Shown here: piece by piece, positions 22,958 to 35,506 of the stretch
Position numbering within the stretch: the stretch's first letter is position 1
How the letters are laid out: the number at the start of each line of letters is the position of its first letter
Source of the DNA: Epiperipatus broadwayi
Lineage: Eukaryota > Onychophora > Udeonychophora > Euonychophora > Peripatidae
DNA: 64,000 nucleotides
Assembly (NCBI GenBank): GCA_028023455.1
Contig: JAQFVV010012420.1
Coordinates: 2,542,001 to 2,606,000, forward strand
Reading direction: 5' to 3'
The notes under the pieces: model-generated
Seen by the model: the letters and a program-made list of their open reading frames with translations, nothing else
What the model was told of the DNA's origin: nothing
Databases searched by the model: none
Made by a program: the position numbers and the translations under genes

Positions 22958-25900
22958 ATAAGAATTTTTTTTTAGGATAAAGATTATTTAATTTTGGTTC
23001 ATCAAATACTAGGTGTTAAAATATATGCTAGAATTAATTTAAAATTACTAGATGAGATTTGCTGTTGTGATATAATTTATATATCAATTCCACTAGCACG
23101 GATGAGAAGTATTAAAATTATTCTATTGCATAGGTATTCGTAAAATAAACCTTACAACAATAAAATTTGAATTCAAATTCGAGTGGATAAAGAAAGTGAT
23201 AAATATGTAAGTATTAAATTTATAGTTTTGAGATACTTAATTTGATTTTATGTTCAAAGTAAAATTGGGATGAAACATTTTAATTCATCTCTTACATGCA
23301 CGTAGTATTACCACACATACTGTGAGTTTATACATCAAATGTAGATATAACCAATACACCTCATACACCTTTTAAAACATTTATCTTTGATATTTGATAT
23401 CACATAGTGATGATTTGTATTTTATTATTACTATATTGTTTTGTTATTTACAAGGAATAAACAATTTTATTATTTTTGTTAAATTATATGGTATTATTCT
23501 TTGATCATCATTTTGGTACCATTTAAATTCATGTCAAGACATCACACTACTGGTTCATTTAAGGTTACTTAAATATTTTTGTGTATTTACTATTTGAATC
23601 TAGGAAGTTAAAAGTAGGATGCGTACATAAAAATCCCTGATACATATATGCATCTTGATAGTAGTAAATGTTTGTTAAAGAAAAGCCTTGAGATAATTAT
23701 TATGATAAGTCTTAATGACTATTTCTTAATAGAAATTCTGAGAATACATAGTTAATGAATGGATACAACAAAATTATATAAGTATGAAATCATTTAGTAA
23801 TAATCCAGTGATTGTTGAAATATTATAAAAATTATATATTATATTTTGAAAGTTTAGTAGTCAATATTTAAATCCCTGAGAAATTATATATTTACATTGA
23901 TCATTTATTTTGTTTGGAAATCTGGAATGAGTGTGTTCATGTGGATTCAACCATAGGCAAATGCGTTTTCAGTAAACACAAACACAACTGGAAGTCCATT
24001 TTCAATGACTCTCACTCCAATGTTCATTTTAACACAGTTAACCTGTTACTTACTGAATTTCATCCAAACAAAGTCAGAATACAAGGTTGTAATTTAGCTT
24101 GCCCAATGTGTTGGCTATTGATCTGCAAAAAGATTTAGATTGATCATCTAGAGTTTAAGCATTGTTATCTGATTCTTTACATTTTCAAATAGATTAAGAG
24201 GTTATAATATATATCATTAATCAAATTATTTCTTAGTGGTTCAATAGCTTACAAGATTATAAAATGCAATTTCAGAGCACTGCAAAATAACTTAATTGGT
24301 TAAATTTGTTTTCAGCATAGTACACAAATTTTGCTTTTACATTCCTTAAGTGTGATATATAAGATTTCATTAATTATTTGAATGTGGATGAAATCATCCC
24401 TCTATTATGTTATGATTATAATTTAATTTAAAAAGTTTAATACCATTTTTTTGTAAATGAATATTTGATTGCAGATATATTCAAACTTTAAAGTCAACTA
24501 ATATGTGTTAATGGTATTTATATAGAAAGTTACACTATCATATTTGTGTGAAGATATTCCCTCTTTTATCTGAAGAATGAAAGTTTATGAGAGGACTTAA
24601 TTTCTTTTTCACTGATTAGATAGCTTATGAGATTATGAGTGAAATTTAGAAGTGCTGAGAGATAATTTTATTAATCTCATACTTCCAGTATAATACTTAA
24701 TTTCTAAACATATACACTTATATAGAATATGTGTGAATATATAGAATATATATATGTAAATGAAATACTTTGTGTGTTCATCCATGTATGATTTTGATAA
24801 TGAATATAACCATGTTTCAGCTTAATTACACAAACCATCAACTGGGTAATAAACAGAATATTATAAAGATAGTTGTAGAGGTGCTGTAAAAAATGTCAAA
24901 GTTTCACCAATAGAAAAACAGATATATAAAATTGAAAAAATAACACTCAGAACATTTTCAGAGTAATCTGTTTTTTAAAAAATTCTTCCAAATAGGCGGA
25001 AGTTTGCATGTGTCATCAAACTAATAACACCAAATTCTATCAATAAATATTGTTGTAAACCAGTGCTTAGAGCACCTGAACATCCATCTTTAGAATATTC
25101 TATTCATCACCCAATGGATGGCTTGTATAATCAAGCCTAAATATGGGTATATTAATTACCAAAATCATACATGGATGAACCTGCAAAGTATATTATTTAT
25201 ATCTGTAACCTGTGAAAATCTTCATATCAACATATATATATCATACCACTTATTGTAATAAAAGAAAAGTGTGCATACATGAAAGAAATCAAAAATCAAA
25301 AAATATATTGTACAATCAAGATCAGGCCACTCACAGCAAGATATTGATGCTCTATATCAAAATACCTACCTGTGTTTCAGATTAGATAATTTTTAAGCAC
25401 ACAAACACAAAATATATATGATATTTAAAGATATATATTAAACCATTATTCATTTTGACATATAAAAGATGTTATAAACAGGTCAAGATTAATTTATTTG
25501 TTAAACTCTTCTATATTTATAGCAAGATGGATTGCAATGGCATTCTTGTGCCCAAGACACTTCCAATGTTCTTTTATTATTATAACTAATTAGAGTTCAC
25601 AAGTTTATTCCTATAAAATAATATTACACTTTATTTATAGTTTTTCTCAATAAATAAAACATCTTGAAAAAAAATTGGTCTTATTTTATAGCAAAGGTAA
25701 ATATAAACAGGAAGACAATAATTTTAATAAACATTTTAAATGCAAAAAAGTTAAAGTAATTTTTGTTTTTTATTTTATTTGAAATATTAATATATATAAT
25801 ATTTAATAAATAAATAATTTGCATTTTTAAATGTAAATCGTTTTATATTTATATGTAATTGGAAACTGGATACATGTAGTAGTAGAATTACTTTTATTCA

Positions 25901-26220
25901 GATTTACATTTTTTAGTAATAAAGTGTTAATATTAAATTATCCATAACAATTTTAAAAATTTATTATTTTCAAAATTATTTTCTGATAAAATATTTTATT
26001 TTTCCCTTTCAACCATAGATTCCTTTGTTAAAAGCCATATTTTTTTAAAAAAAAAAATGTTTTTTTAAAAAAAAAATACATATGAGTAAGGTGTTAAAAT
26101 GAAATGAGATTTAATATTTCTGCCTTCCTTTGTCTGCATATACTTAAACAATATGGTTTATTAAAAATATACTTAACTATAGTGGGTTGTAACATATTTC
26201 ATGATTTAAAAGAAATAATG
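22958..26220. other. AT-rich spacer with one unassigned open frame
   Basis: The only item of note is 23914-24138 on the plus strand, 74 codons with a composition less AT-biased than its surroundings. It has a Cys-rich end, QGCNLACPMCWLLICKK. The C-x3-C-x2-C spacing is probably chance. No clear splice sites frame it, and I do not recognise it. The rest, including 25000-25150, shows no coding signal. Confidence 0.3.
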
Positions 26221-26221
26221 G

Positions 26222-26318
26222 AAAACGCATATATTCTGAAATAGACCCAACATTTGGCTTAAATCATAGTTAAAAGAATGGTTTGCCTAAAACGCATATA
26301 TTCTGAAATAGACCCAAT
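26222..26318 (+). repeat. 29 bp direct repeat
   Basis: AAACGCATATATTCTGAAAT plus nine further matching bases (agacccaa) occurs at about 26222-26251 and 26290-26318. The copies appear perfect and so are recent. Confidence 0.75.
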
Positions 26319-28780
26319 TATTATTTTCACAAGACACCTTCTGATACGGTGGTTTGTTTTTATTTTCACAGTACTTTCTTTCATTCAATATATAATTTCT
26401 GAATTTAATTTTATACTGTAATAAAACAGAAATGAAATTAATTCTGTCAACCATTCAAAATTACATATTTATGTAAATATCCAAATATTAAATCATCCCA
26501 CATGGCTAAGAAATTCAACAGCACACACTTTGTAAAATAAATATATAAATATATTAGAGTCCGTATTTCAAAGTAATCAGCCTCAAAATGATACCACTTT
26601 GAAATTGTATGCTATTTGATCTTAAATACTGAAATACGAATTAATTCAAACAAATAGTTTGAAATTTAAATAAGCAACGATGTTAACTTTGCAATGGGAT
26701 TATTTATGTATATATATATTACAATTATTTTTGGCTGAAATCAATTCATATAATAAAAAGTGCCCTCATCTCTTGGATTCGAAACTAATTGTAATGAGGT
26801 TTATTATAATGAGAGTCAACTTTACAAAAAATGCTACTTAATTTTAAAAACAATTACTAATGTTTTACAAAAAGAATGCTTTTTTCAGATTTTCTTGAAA
26901 CCCCCCTCCCCACACTAATCATTAAGTTGAATATCATACATAATTTTGTGCAATAGTAAAGTGATGTAATCAAGAGCTAAAGATTCCTGGATCAAAGCAT
27001 AATACGTCACTTTTGAAGCTAAAATATCACATGATCTCCCAAGTAACTAATTATTTGATGATTTTATCGAAGTAGATTTCATTAATATATAAAATTGACC
27101 ACATAAATCCATCTTTCATTTGTATTAGTAATTATAATATTAATTTATTTTCTAAAGTAAAACATTAGCATAAAAAGATGTACAATAGTTTATAATAAAA
27201 TTTAACCTTAAGAATTGTATCAAAGTCCTGGGCTGCTTGATTGTAACAATTTAGCCAAGAAGATTTAATTTGCTAAATTTAGAAATTAATTTAAAATTTA
27301 TATATGTGATTGTTGCATATATATATATGTTATGGCTGCTGCTGCTGATGATGATGATAATGATGGTGATAATAATAATAATAATAATAATAAGGGTGTT
27401 TTTAAAAACTATAAAATGATATCAAGAATTTAAATTATTAAGAATTGTACTTGGATTGTTATTGAGAGCAAATTAAAATGTATTTGTGTGGGCTGCAAGA
27501 AAATAATTTTTTTAATATTTTATTAAATTATAATTATTTATGTAAAAAATAAAAAAGATAATGATAATACAGATTAAAAAAGAATATACAATTACCAACT
27601 TACACACAATAAAAGTATGTATGTGAAATTCAAGTTCTCTTTTATATATAAATACAGTCAATAAATCTTTATATTAAGAAGTAAAGAAACATTTAGTGAA
27701 ATCTGTTCTCTGATCTGTATAGAGAAAATAAATTTGAGAAAATCTAAATAAAAAAACATTAGTTTAACGTTTAAAAACAAGAAGCCAAAAAAAAAAAAAA
27801 ATGTTTTTGCTAATATTTTGCTTCTTTTTTTTTTTTTTTAAAAAAATTATACTGCTAGTAATTAATCATAGGACTTGTAAGATTATCGTTAGTTATATAA
27901 CAATTTCATTAACCCGCGATCTCTAGACCCACGGTTTCAGTCATCCACGAGCAGACAATAATTAATAAAAAAATTAGAAATTAAAAAAAAATAATTTATA
28001 CATTTTAATTCTTTATTTATAGTACATTTAGAGATCACAGACATCTATACATATGTGCAAGTTATACACTTTTTCAAAATATAAGTTGAAACAGTAGTGG
28101 TCACATAAGCTTTTAAAAATATATTAAATAAATAATTTCAATAGAATAATGAAAAAGTAATAACATAAGTATCAGTGATATGGAAGCATGGAAGACAAAG
28201 TGTTAAAATAAAGGCATAGTTTATTAAATAATGTATAAATGCTACAATCTATTTTATGGAGGTGGAAATAATTTATTTTAGTAGCTATTATAATATAAAC
28301 TATAAAACGAACATTATTGCAGGCAAAAGGAAACAGCTGCTCTAACATTTATTGTCACTGCTTTCAAGTTATAATCAATGCATAAAATAAGTGTATGCAT
28401 ATATAAAATCAATATAGGATTAATAAAAATATTAAGATTAACAATTTAATGAAAGAAGTTTTTGAAATTTTTATTCGTTTATTGTGTATTATAGAATAAA
28501 AGAAAACATAACAGATTTTATCAGTTAGACCTACTTTATTTAGAGTCTCAATGTAATCTGAATACAAAGGATAAACAAATAAACAGACCGGGTACTGTTA
28601 CCTTGATTATTTTACCTTTTTCTTGTCTTAGCTGATTAATTGTCACACTGAGACTTATCTTACACGAGAGACTAGCAATACCAATAAATAAGACTTGATT
28701 TTTTGTCCATCCTTCCATTTAAAAATTGAACCAGAAATTTTTAGTCATTAGTAAAATACTTGAACATTATAACAACTAGT
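26319..28780. other. AT-rich spacer with a compound microsatellite
   Basis: Holds a compound repeat at 27334-27391 (GCT, then GAT, then AAT units) and paired poly-A and poly-T runs near 27785-27840. A short GC-richer patch at 27910-27955 is not identifiable. No coding signal. Confidence 0.5.
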
Positions 28781-29842
28781 TATATTTATATATTGGACTA
28801 TTTCCATAATCTAATATGAGTATTGAATGTATTTAAAAAAATGTAATTTTATTTAAATATTCCAAATACATTCAACTGTTAGTAAGAGCACACAGGTCTA
28901 ACAGTTGAATGTATTTGGAATATTTAAATAAAGTTAAATTGGTACTGTTCTATTAGCATGTTGAAACCGCTTGATGGCATTGTTTGTAGGAAAACACACA
29001 TAAATATGATATTACTGGGCCTATCACCTTATTTGTGAAATAATAATAAGAAGAATAATCATACAGGTTAATGTAATTCATTTATTTTTCTTAATAAATT
29101 ACTGTAATTCTTTTTACAATTTCTTTTTGTCTCTGGATAAAACTATGAGAAATTTTTTACACACAGACATTTTATCATATGGTTTAACGTAATTCATTGA
29201 TTGATTTGCTTAATATATTACTGCAAATTTATTCTATTAACAATTTTACAATGATAAATTTAAACCTTTAACAAGTGTCTACAATTTTCATCTTAGTCCT
29301 GCAATGTAAGGGGGGGGGGGATGCCTTTTCACATCCACAAGAATTAAAACTTATTAATTAACAGATGTTATTGCAAATATTCTATTCTAGTAGGATTCCC
29401 CATGTATGCCAGTGCTTTGGAGTGCTGGGAAAATCCTCCCCACTCTCTGCAAACTTTAACAAGTCTACTACATTAGGTAACTTGTACCATAATTATTTTT
29501 GAATGCAGATTGCAATAGTTCTGCAAACTTTAAATCCATCCACCCTGAAATGGTATGGTAGTGAAGTGTTAACATTTCTTAAAAGATAATAATGTGTGTA
29601 CTTGCACAAACTGTGCAAGACAAAGCTAAGGCATTAGTTACAACAGAAAAAAAAAGTTGTGGCTATTTGGTTTGACTATGGCCCACTAACAGCATATTTA
29701 TATGCCTTTGAATGGGATCAGTGCCATCAAGTGGTTTCAACATGCTAATACAGCAGTATCATTAAATTTTTCTAAAGACATTCAATACTCATATTAGATG
29801 ATGGAAATAGTCTAACATATAAATACAAATAAAACACTATCA
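28781..29842. mobile_element. Non-coding element with about 120 bp terminal inverted repeats
   Basis: 28781-28855 plus 28939-28985 is, taken together, the reverse complement of about 29700-29842. Shared blocks are ggactatttccat, ctaatatgagtattgaatgt, and tattagcatgttgaaacc followed by cttgatggca. The left arm is interrupted by a hairpin at 28848-28932. The interior (about 28990-29690) has no open frame but contains two related segments (near 29062-29125 and 29178-29235) and a run of 10 G at 29311. It is probably a MITE-like or foldback DNA element. No clear target-site duplication was found. Confidence 0.7.
28848..28932. repeat. Perfect 35 bp hairpin inserted in the inverted-repeat arm
   Basis: 28848-28882 and 28898-28932 are exact reverse complements (35 of 35) around a 15-base loop (taagagcacacaggt). 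It occurs in the left arm only, and the matching right arm near 29760 lacks it. Confidence 0.9.
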
Positions 29843-30305
29843 TCACAAATCTTCAGGAAAACACTAGAACAACTAGTCATTTATAATCAATATTTCTGAT
29901 CTCATGAATGCTATTAATATTATAAATCTATCTTCATCATTTCATTAAGTTCATTTCCAGGTATATTTTAACAAACAGTAATTTAAATACTTTCCCATTC
30001 TCATATTATTTTTGTTAAACAATAATCATACAATTTTTTCAAAATGGATATTTAATTTGATTTACTTGTGCCAGGCATTATCAAATGGCCTTACACAAAG
30101 ACTGCTGTAATGTAAAATTGTATATATTAAGCACAACAAATATATAAATGTGCTATATTAATAATGGAAGTTTGGTCTGAGCATTAGAATACCCACACAC
30201 ACAAATGTAAAATATTGTACACAAATACACATATAAAAAACTGATGTATTTTTTGTATTTTATTTTTATTGTTTTGTATATTTTGAATATATATCATTTT
30301 ATGTA
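29843..30305. other. AT-rich spacer, no gene seen
   Basis: Nothing recognisable. AC-rich run near 30192. Confidence 0.45.
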
Positions 30306-30893
30306 TATCTTGGTCAGATTATTAATACAGATGGAAACATAATGGAGGAAATTAATCATAGAATTAAACCTGGTTGGAGTGCTTTTGGTAGAAATAACTT
30401 GATACTAAAAGGAAATATGCCTATGTGTTTGAAAAGGATGGTTTTTAACAAATGTGTTTTACCAGTTCTTACTTATGGATCTGAGACTTGGACACTTAAT
30501 AGAAGAGCAATACAGAGACTTCAGACCACTCAAAGGAGTATGGAGAGATGTATGTTGGGAGTAACAAGAAGAGATCGAAAATGCAAATGTATGGGTAAGA
30601 CAACAAACAGGTGTTACTGACCTTATTGAAAAAATTAAAAGATTGAAATGGAGTTGGGCTGGACATATTGCTAGAAGAGATGATAATAGATGGACAATTG
30701 AAATTTTAAACTGGATTCCAAGAGATTGTAAAAGACCCAGAAAGAGACCACATGTGAGATGGATGGATGAAATAAGAAAATGTGCAGGGGTGTTGTGGAG
30801 AAGAGAAGCTAAAGATCGGAGAAGATGGATTAAACTTGGAGAGACGTTCATCCTGCAGTGGATTGATAATGGTTGATGATGATGATGATGATG
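30306..30893 (+). pseudogene. 3' end of an RTE-type non-LTR retrotransposon, 5' truncated
   Basis: Translates to the C-terminal part of an RTE endonuclease/reverse transcriptase. The start reads YLGQIINTDGN (after the RT palm). Next is CVLPVLTYGSETWTLNRRA, then TTQRSMERCMLGVTRRDRK, then LKWSWAGHIARRDDNRW, then VRWMDEIRKCAG, and finally FILQWIDNG just before the stop at 30874-30876. A one-base shift near 30580-30586 breaks the frame: codons run in frame from 30306 to that point and one frame over from 30586 to the stop. The stop falls within a TGATGA tract (30874-30893), the short tandem repeat with which RTE elements end. It is a 5'-truncated dead insertion of about 0.6 kb. Confidence 0.9.
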
Positions 30894-31589
30894 TATTTGC
30901 TTTTCTCTGAAAAATTCAAATAGAGAAAGGCAATTGTTCCAACAGACTGTATATATATATTTTAATTAATTACTTTTCTAAAAACTAATTTTACTCTGTA
31001 AGCAAAGAATGTTAATTGCTTTGGCAAAAATCTGACCAAAAGCAAAATGTTTTGATAATCAATGCTATAATTAAAATGTTATCTTTTTTATTTATTTATA
31101 GAAAATGAAAATTATTTTGAATAATAATAGCTGTAATGAAGTGGTCTGGTTTTTTCAAGATGGAAACCAAATATTATATTAAACCCTAAAATGTAGAATT
31201 TAATCGGAAAAATATAAAGGAATGTTTATAATCTAAATGATAAGGTAAATTGAAAGGACTGGCTGATTTATATTTCTCAGGGGGGATAACTGAATTGGTT
31301 TTTTTGTATGAGTGAGATTGATAAGTTTTGGTCAGTACTGTAGTATTCATTCTTTCTTTGGCAGTCATTCTAGGCAAGTCATTCAATACTTTGGCTCCAG
31401 AATTCTCCAATCATCCAGCTACTTAGAGATTAATTTATGGACAAGACTACTACTGATATTTCCTAAGAAATCCATTATACAGTTCTTTTAAGAACTCTTG
31501 ATTTCTTAAGGATTTAATGAACCAGTCAAGATAGTGAATGAACATTTAATAATAATCCTAATTATTATAATATAAAAAAGAAAAAAAGA
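30894..31589. other. Spacer with a weak minus-strand open frame
   Basis: 31410-31186 on the minus strand encodes 74 residues with SGAKVLNDLPRMTAKERM. This faintly resembles the (W)NSLP segment at the end of some LINE polymerases, but too weakly to assign. The rest is AT-rich. Confidence 0.25.
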
Positions 31590-31830
31590 TATGAAGCAAT
31601 CTACTAGAGATTTCAGTGAAATGACCGTGGGGTAGACAACGAGCCGGTGCACCACCCTTTCTCTGTCCAAATCCCCAAGATGTGATCATGCCAGTTCCAG
31701 CTGGCCATGATAATGACAACAGCCACCTTGGCTATGCCTGAATGAGATGAAATCCTCACCACACAGCTAGTTGAATTGAAACCGCTCAAAGCCCAGTTAG
31801 AAGATGCAGACACCTACATAAGTTTCTTTT
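31590..31830. other. GC-richer patch of unknown nature
   Basis: About 200 bases with markedly higher GC than the surroundings, from atgaccgtgggg to agacacctac. Both strands have short open frames (66 codons on the minus strand, 31813-31613) but no recognisable motif and no splice borders. It is probably a fragment of a transposable element with a different base composition. Confidence 0.3.
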
Positions 31831-32263
31831 ATAAATATTTTATTAATATTGAAATAATTAACTCTGATATTTCCGATTAAATATATTATTATTTTTCATT
31901 ATTATTAATAATTTAAAAAAAAGAGAGTTGTCTCTCGCATATGTATATTGAATTTAAAGTTATTACGGGCATAATGATAAAGCTTTTACTTAAATCTTTT
32001 GAGTCAATTTTTCTATTTCAAATTCTAGTATTTTCAACAGAGGTTGCAATTAGATTCTTTTTGTTGCTATTCATTTTCACTCTTGCCATTACTCCTGAAA
32101 TTTGTCATACATAAATATACATGTGTATATATGCGCACATATGCTTTAAATATTCGGTAGATATGATACCCCATGTTGAGTATTTAAAAATATATTTATC
32201 TGTATATTCTTTTAAGTTATATTTTTTATCACTGCTGCACCTCACGATGCGTGTAAGAAGGGA
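31831..32263. other. AT-rich spacer, no gene seen
   Basis: Ends in ggatttattta, whose last eight bases form the left copy of the direct repeat that bounds the next element. Confidence 0.45.
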
Positions 32264-32287
32264 TTTATTTAGGTACTTGTGTATAAT

Positions 32288-32456
32288 TCAACCCATGACG
32301 TATTACCCTGAAGGCACATCGGTCTAAAGTTGCGATTTTTAAGATAACGTCTCCAAGTGATCTGCAGACACATTTATCCGCAGATCATGTGAACACGGCA
32401 TGTTAAAAAACGCAACATTAGACCGATATGCTTCAGGGTAATATGTCATCGGTTGA
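32288..32456. repeat. Subterminal hairpin of copy 1
   Basis: The arm tattaccctgaaggcacatc followed by ggtctaaagttgc is complementary to gcaacattagaccgatatgc followed by ttcagggtaata. The loop region holds a second palindrome (gtgatctgcag / cagatcatgtg). The stem includes the inner part of the terminal repeat (tcaacc/ggttga). Confidence 0.85.
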
Positions 32457-33508
32457 TCACGTGGTAAAAAACAAAAAAAACATGGCAAAAATATAAAAAT
32501 TAAAAAAAAAATTAAACATAAAAAAAAAGAAAAAATGTGCAAAAATCTGACGTAGGCCAGGCTAATAGTAAAAAAAAAAAAATAAAAATGTACACACATG
32601 TGTCAAAATAATTTAGAAAAACTATATTCTAATTTATAAAACCACCCTATATTATGCTCAATTATAAAAAAACAGCGTGTAGCGCTGGAGTTGGTGGGGG
32701 GCCCTTTGTGTTTGTGACAACTCTCATAGCTGTAATTTTTATAATTGCCCATGAATTTACGAAAAATAATTTTCTGTACGATATAATTCAGAAATTAAAA
32801 ATTGCCGATGAATTTACGAAAAATAATTTTCTGTATGATACCATTCAGGGTACTTGGTATAATCATGCGATGACGTTTCCCTTCGAACAAGTTTTTCATG
32901 ACAACATTGTCATGGTAACAAAGTGACTGGCTTAATCAATCAGAGAGTCAATTTTTTTTTTTCACCCGTGAGATTTAAAATTGTAGAGAGGTTTGGGAAA
33001 TTTTTGATTTTTCTGTCTATTGTGATTTTGCTATCCACGCATCACAGTTACTTTTTGAGCTGTTAATTCGGGTAAAGTGTTTTATTTATCTGTTTATTTT
33101 GAATTTACAAATATTTTTTGTTAATATTTCTACAATTGAATTATGTTTTAATTTCATTTTTAATTTCTGAATTGTATCATATAGAAAATTATTTTTCGTA
33201 ATTTATTCCGGTAAACTGTTTTTTATTTATCTGTTTATTTTAAATTTACAAAATCTTTTTGTTAATATTTCTACAATTCTCAAATTATTTTTCATAAATT
33301 CATTGGCAATTATAAAAATTACAGAGTGCGACGCCATTAATACCAGATTTGCATTAAATGATGCCATTAATACCAGATTTGCATTAAATCGTGTCTTTTT
33401 AATTTAGCTGTTTATTTAAAATTTACAAAAAATTTTGGTTAATATTTCTACAATTGAATTACGTTTTAATTTAATTTTTAATTTCTGAATTGGGTACTTG
33501 TGTATAAT

Positions 33509-33693
33509 TCAACTGATGATGTATTACCCTGAAGGCACATCGGTCTAAAGTTGTGATTTTTAAGATAACGTCTCCAAGTGATCTGCAGACACATTTAGTC
33601 GCTAAAATGTGTCCGCAGATCACGTGAACACGGCACGTTAAAAAATGCAACATTAGACCCATATGCCTTCAGGGGTAATATGTCATCGGTTGA
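33509..33693. repeat. Subterminal hairpin of copy 2
   Basis: Same structure as 32288-32456, with the inner palindrome better preserved. Around 33577-33625, gtgatctgc...cacatttag pairs with ctaaaatgtg...gcagatcac around a three-base loop. Two copies that keep both stems while drifting elsewhere suggest that the fold matters to the element. Confidence 0.85.
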
Positions 33694-34822
33694 TCACGTG
33701 GTAAAAAACAAAAAACATGGCAAAAATATAAAAATTTAAAAAAATTAAAATAAAAAAAGAAAAAAATGACGAGGTCACGTGTAAAAACAAAAAAAGGCAA
33801 AATCTGAGGTCACTAATAGTAAAAAAAAAAATGTATGTCAAAATAATTTAGAAAAATATATTCTAATTTAAAACCACCTATATTATGCTCAATTATAAAA
33901 GCAGATAGTGTGGGTTGGGGAGGGGCCCTTTGTGTTTTTGACAAGCCATTAGGCTTGGCGTACCCTATACCTTTATTACTCTCATAACTGTAATTTTTAT
34001 AATTGCCCATAAATTTAAAAATAATTTTCTGTATGATATAATTCGAAATTAAAAATTGGATGAATTTAGGAAAATAATTTTCTGTATGATACAATTCAGA
34101 AATTAAAATTAAATTAAAACGTAATTCAATTGTAGAAATATTAACAAAATTTTTTGTAAATTTTAAATAAACAGCTAAATTAAAAGACGCGATTTAATCA
34201 AATCTGTATTAATGGCGTCATTTAATCAAATCTGGTATTAATGGCGCGACCTGTAATTTTTATAATTGCGATGAATTTATGAAAATAATTTGAGAATTGT
34301 AGAAATATTAAAAAAGTTTTTATAATTGATGATGAATTTACGAAAAATAATTTGAGAATTGTAGAAATATTAAAAAAGATTTTGTAAATTTAAAATAAAA
34401 GATAAATAAAAAACAGTTTACGGATAAATTACGAAAATAATTTTCTGTATGATACAATTCAGAAATTAAAAATAAATTAAAACATAATTCAATTGTAGAA
34501 ATATTAACAAAAAATATTTGTAAATTCAAAATAAACAGATAAATAAAACACTTTACCCGAATTAACAGCTCAAAAAAGTAACTGTGATGCCGTGGATAGC
34601 AAAATCACAATAGACAGAAAAATCAAAAAATTTCCCAAACCTCTCTATGAATTTTAAATCTCGCGGGTGAAAAAAAAAAATTGACTCTCTGATGGATTAA
34701 TCACGCCAGTCACTTGGTTACCATAACAACATTGTCATGCAAAAAACGTCGATGTCTACCGGAAGGGAAATCGGTAAGTCAAAAACGTCATCGGTTGAAT
34801 TATACATAAGTACCTTTATTTA

Positions 34823-35506
34823 TTATAGATTCCCTGTAGGCAAGTCCTCTAATAATTTTATATTTAGAATAGTAGTAAGTGTATAATTGGGCTGCATGTA
34901 TATACATGTATAAGAATTTATCGTAAAAGGCAAATAGATACAGTACCTCATGTTGAGTACTATATGGTATCTGAACTAACGCAACCTTAGTGCCATGTTG
35001 AAAAATATAAAATTAGTGAAATAATTCATAGTGCAAATATACATATGCATAGTTGTTGTTTTTTGTTATCTTTACTATCAATAAAAAAGGTTTTAAAGTC
35101 CTGAGTAAAAGTGTATGCCTGTATGACCGAAAATCTCTTATCTGAAAATATCTGTACATCAAATCACACAAAGTATAACTTATTTCTACAGGGTAAAAAA
35201 AGCTCAGACCACTTCCATTCCTTATAAAATATTGTAAATAGCTTTAGGGGTTTATCTATTTTCGTATTCATTTAAATTGTATTTGTAAATTTATCTATTT
35301 AAAAGCAATCAAATATATGTCCAGTTTATGATGATAATTCATTTATTTATTTTTATATCATTTTAAGTATGAAACGGTGGTGGGTATTTGGGATTAAATA
35401 AATATTTAATTATAATATTAAACTTGTTTCGTTTTCATATTATTATTTATTTGATAAAATGTACTCTTTCCTTATCAACCACGTACCTGTAATAACCATT
35501 AACTTA
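34823..35506. other. AT-rich spacer, no gene seen
   Basis: No coding signal; ATTT-rich. Confidence 0.4.

Larger units (their letters stand above)
32272..34814. mobile_element. Composite foldback transposon: two tandem copies, one half-inverted
   Basis: The outer ends are GGTACTTGTGTATAATTCAA (left) and its inverted form at the right (ending ttatacataagtacc). The same eight bases, TTTATTTA, lie immediately outside at 32264-32271 and 34815-34822. Four blocks can be read. A is 32272-32848. B is 32849-33492 and opens with a terminal repeat. A' is 33493-34099, a direct copy of A, again opening with GGTACTTGTG. B' is 34092-34814, the reverse complement of B. A'-B' is a complete element of about 1.3 kb with terminal inverted repeats. 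A-B is a second copy in which the right half is flipped about the sequence CAATTCAG. There is no transposase; the open frames inside are accidental. The length of the target duplication would suit hAT, MULE, Merlin or Zisupton groups, but the ends do not match a superfamily I know. Confidence 0.8.

Noticed and set aside
32654-32926. 90-codon frame with hydrophobic stretch, looking like a small membrane protein
   Set aside because: Lies wholly inside the foldback element, crosses the A-B junction, contains an internal tandem repeat, and is broken in the second copy.
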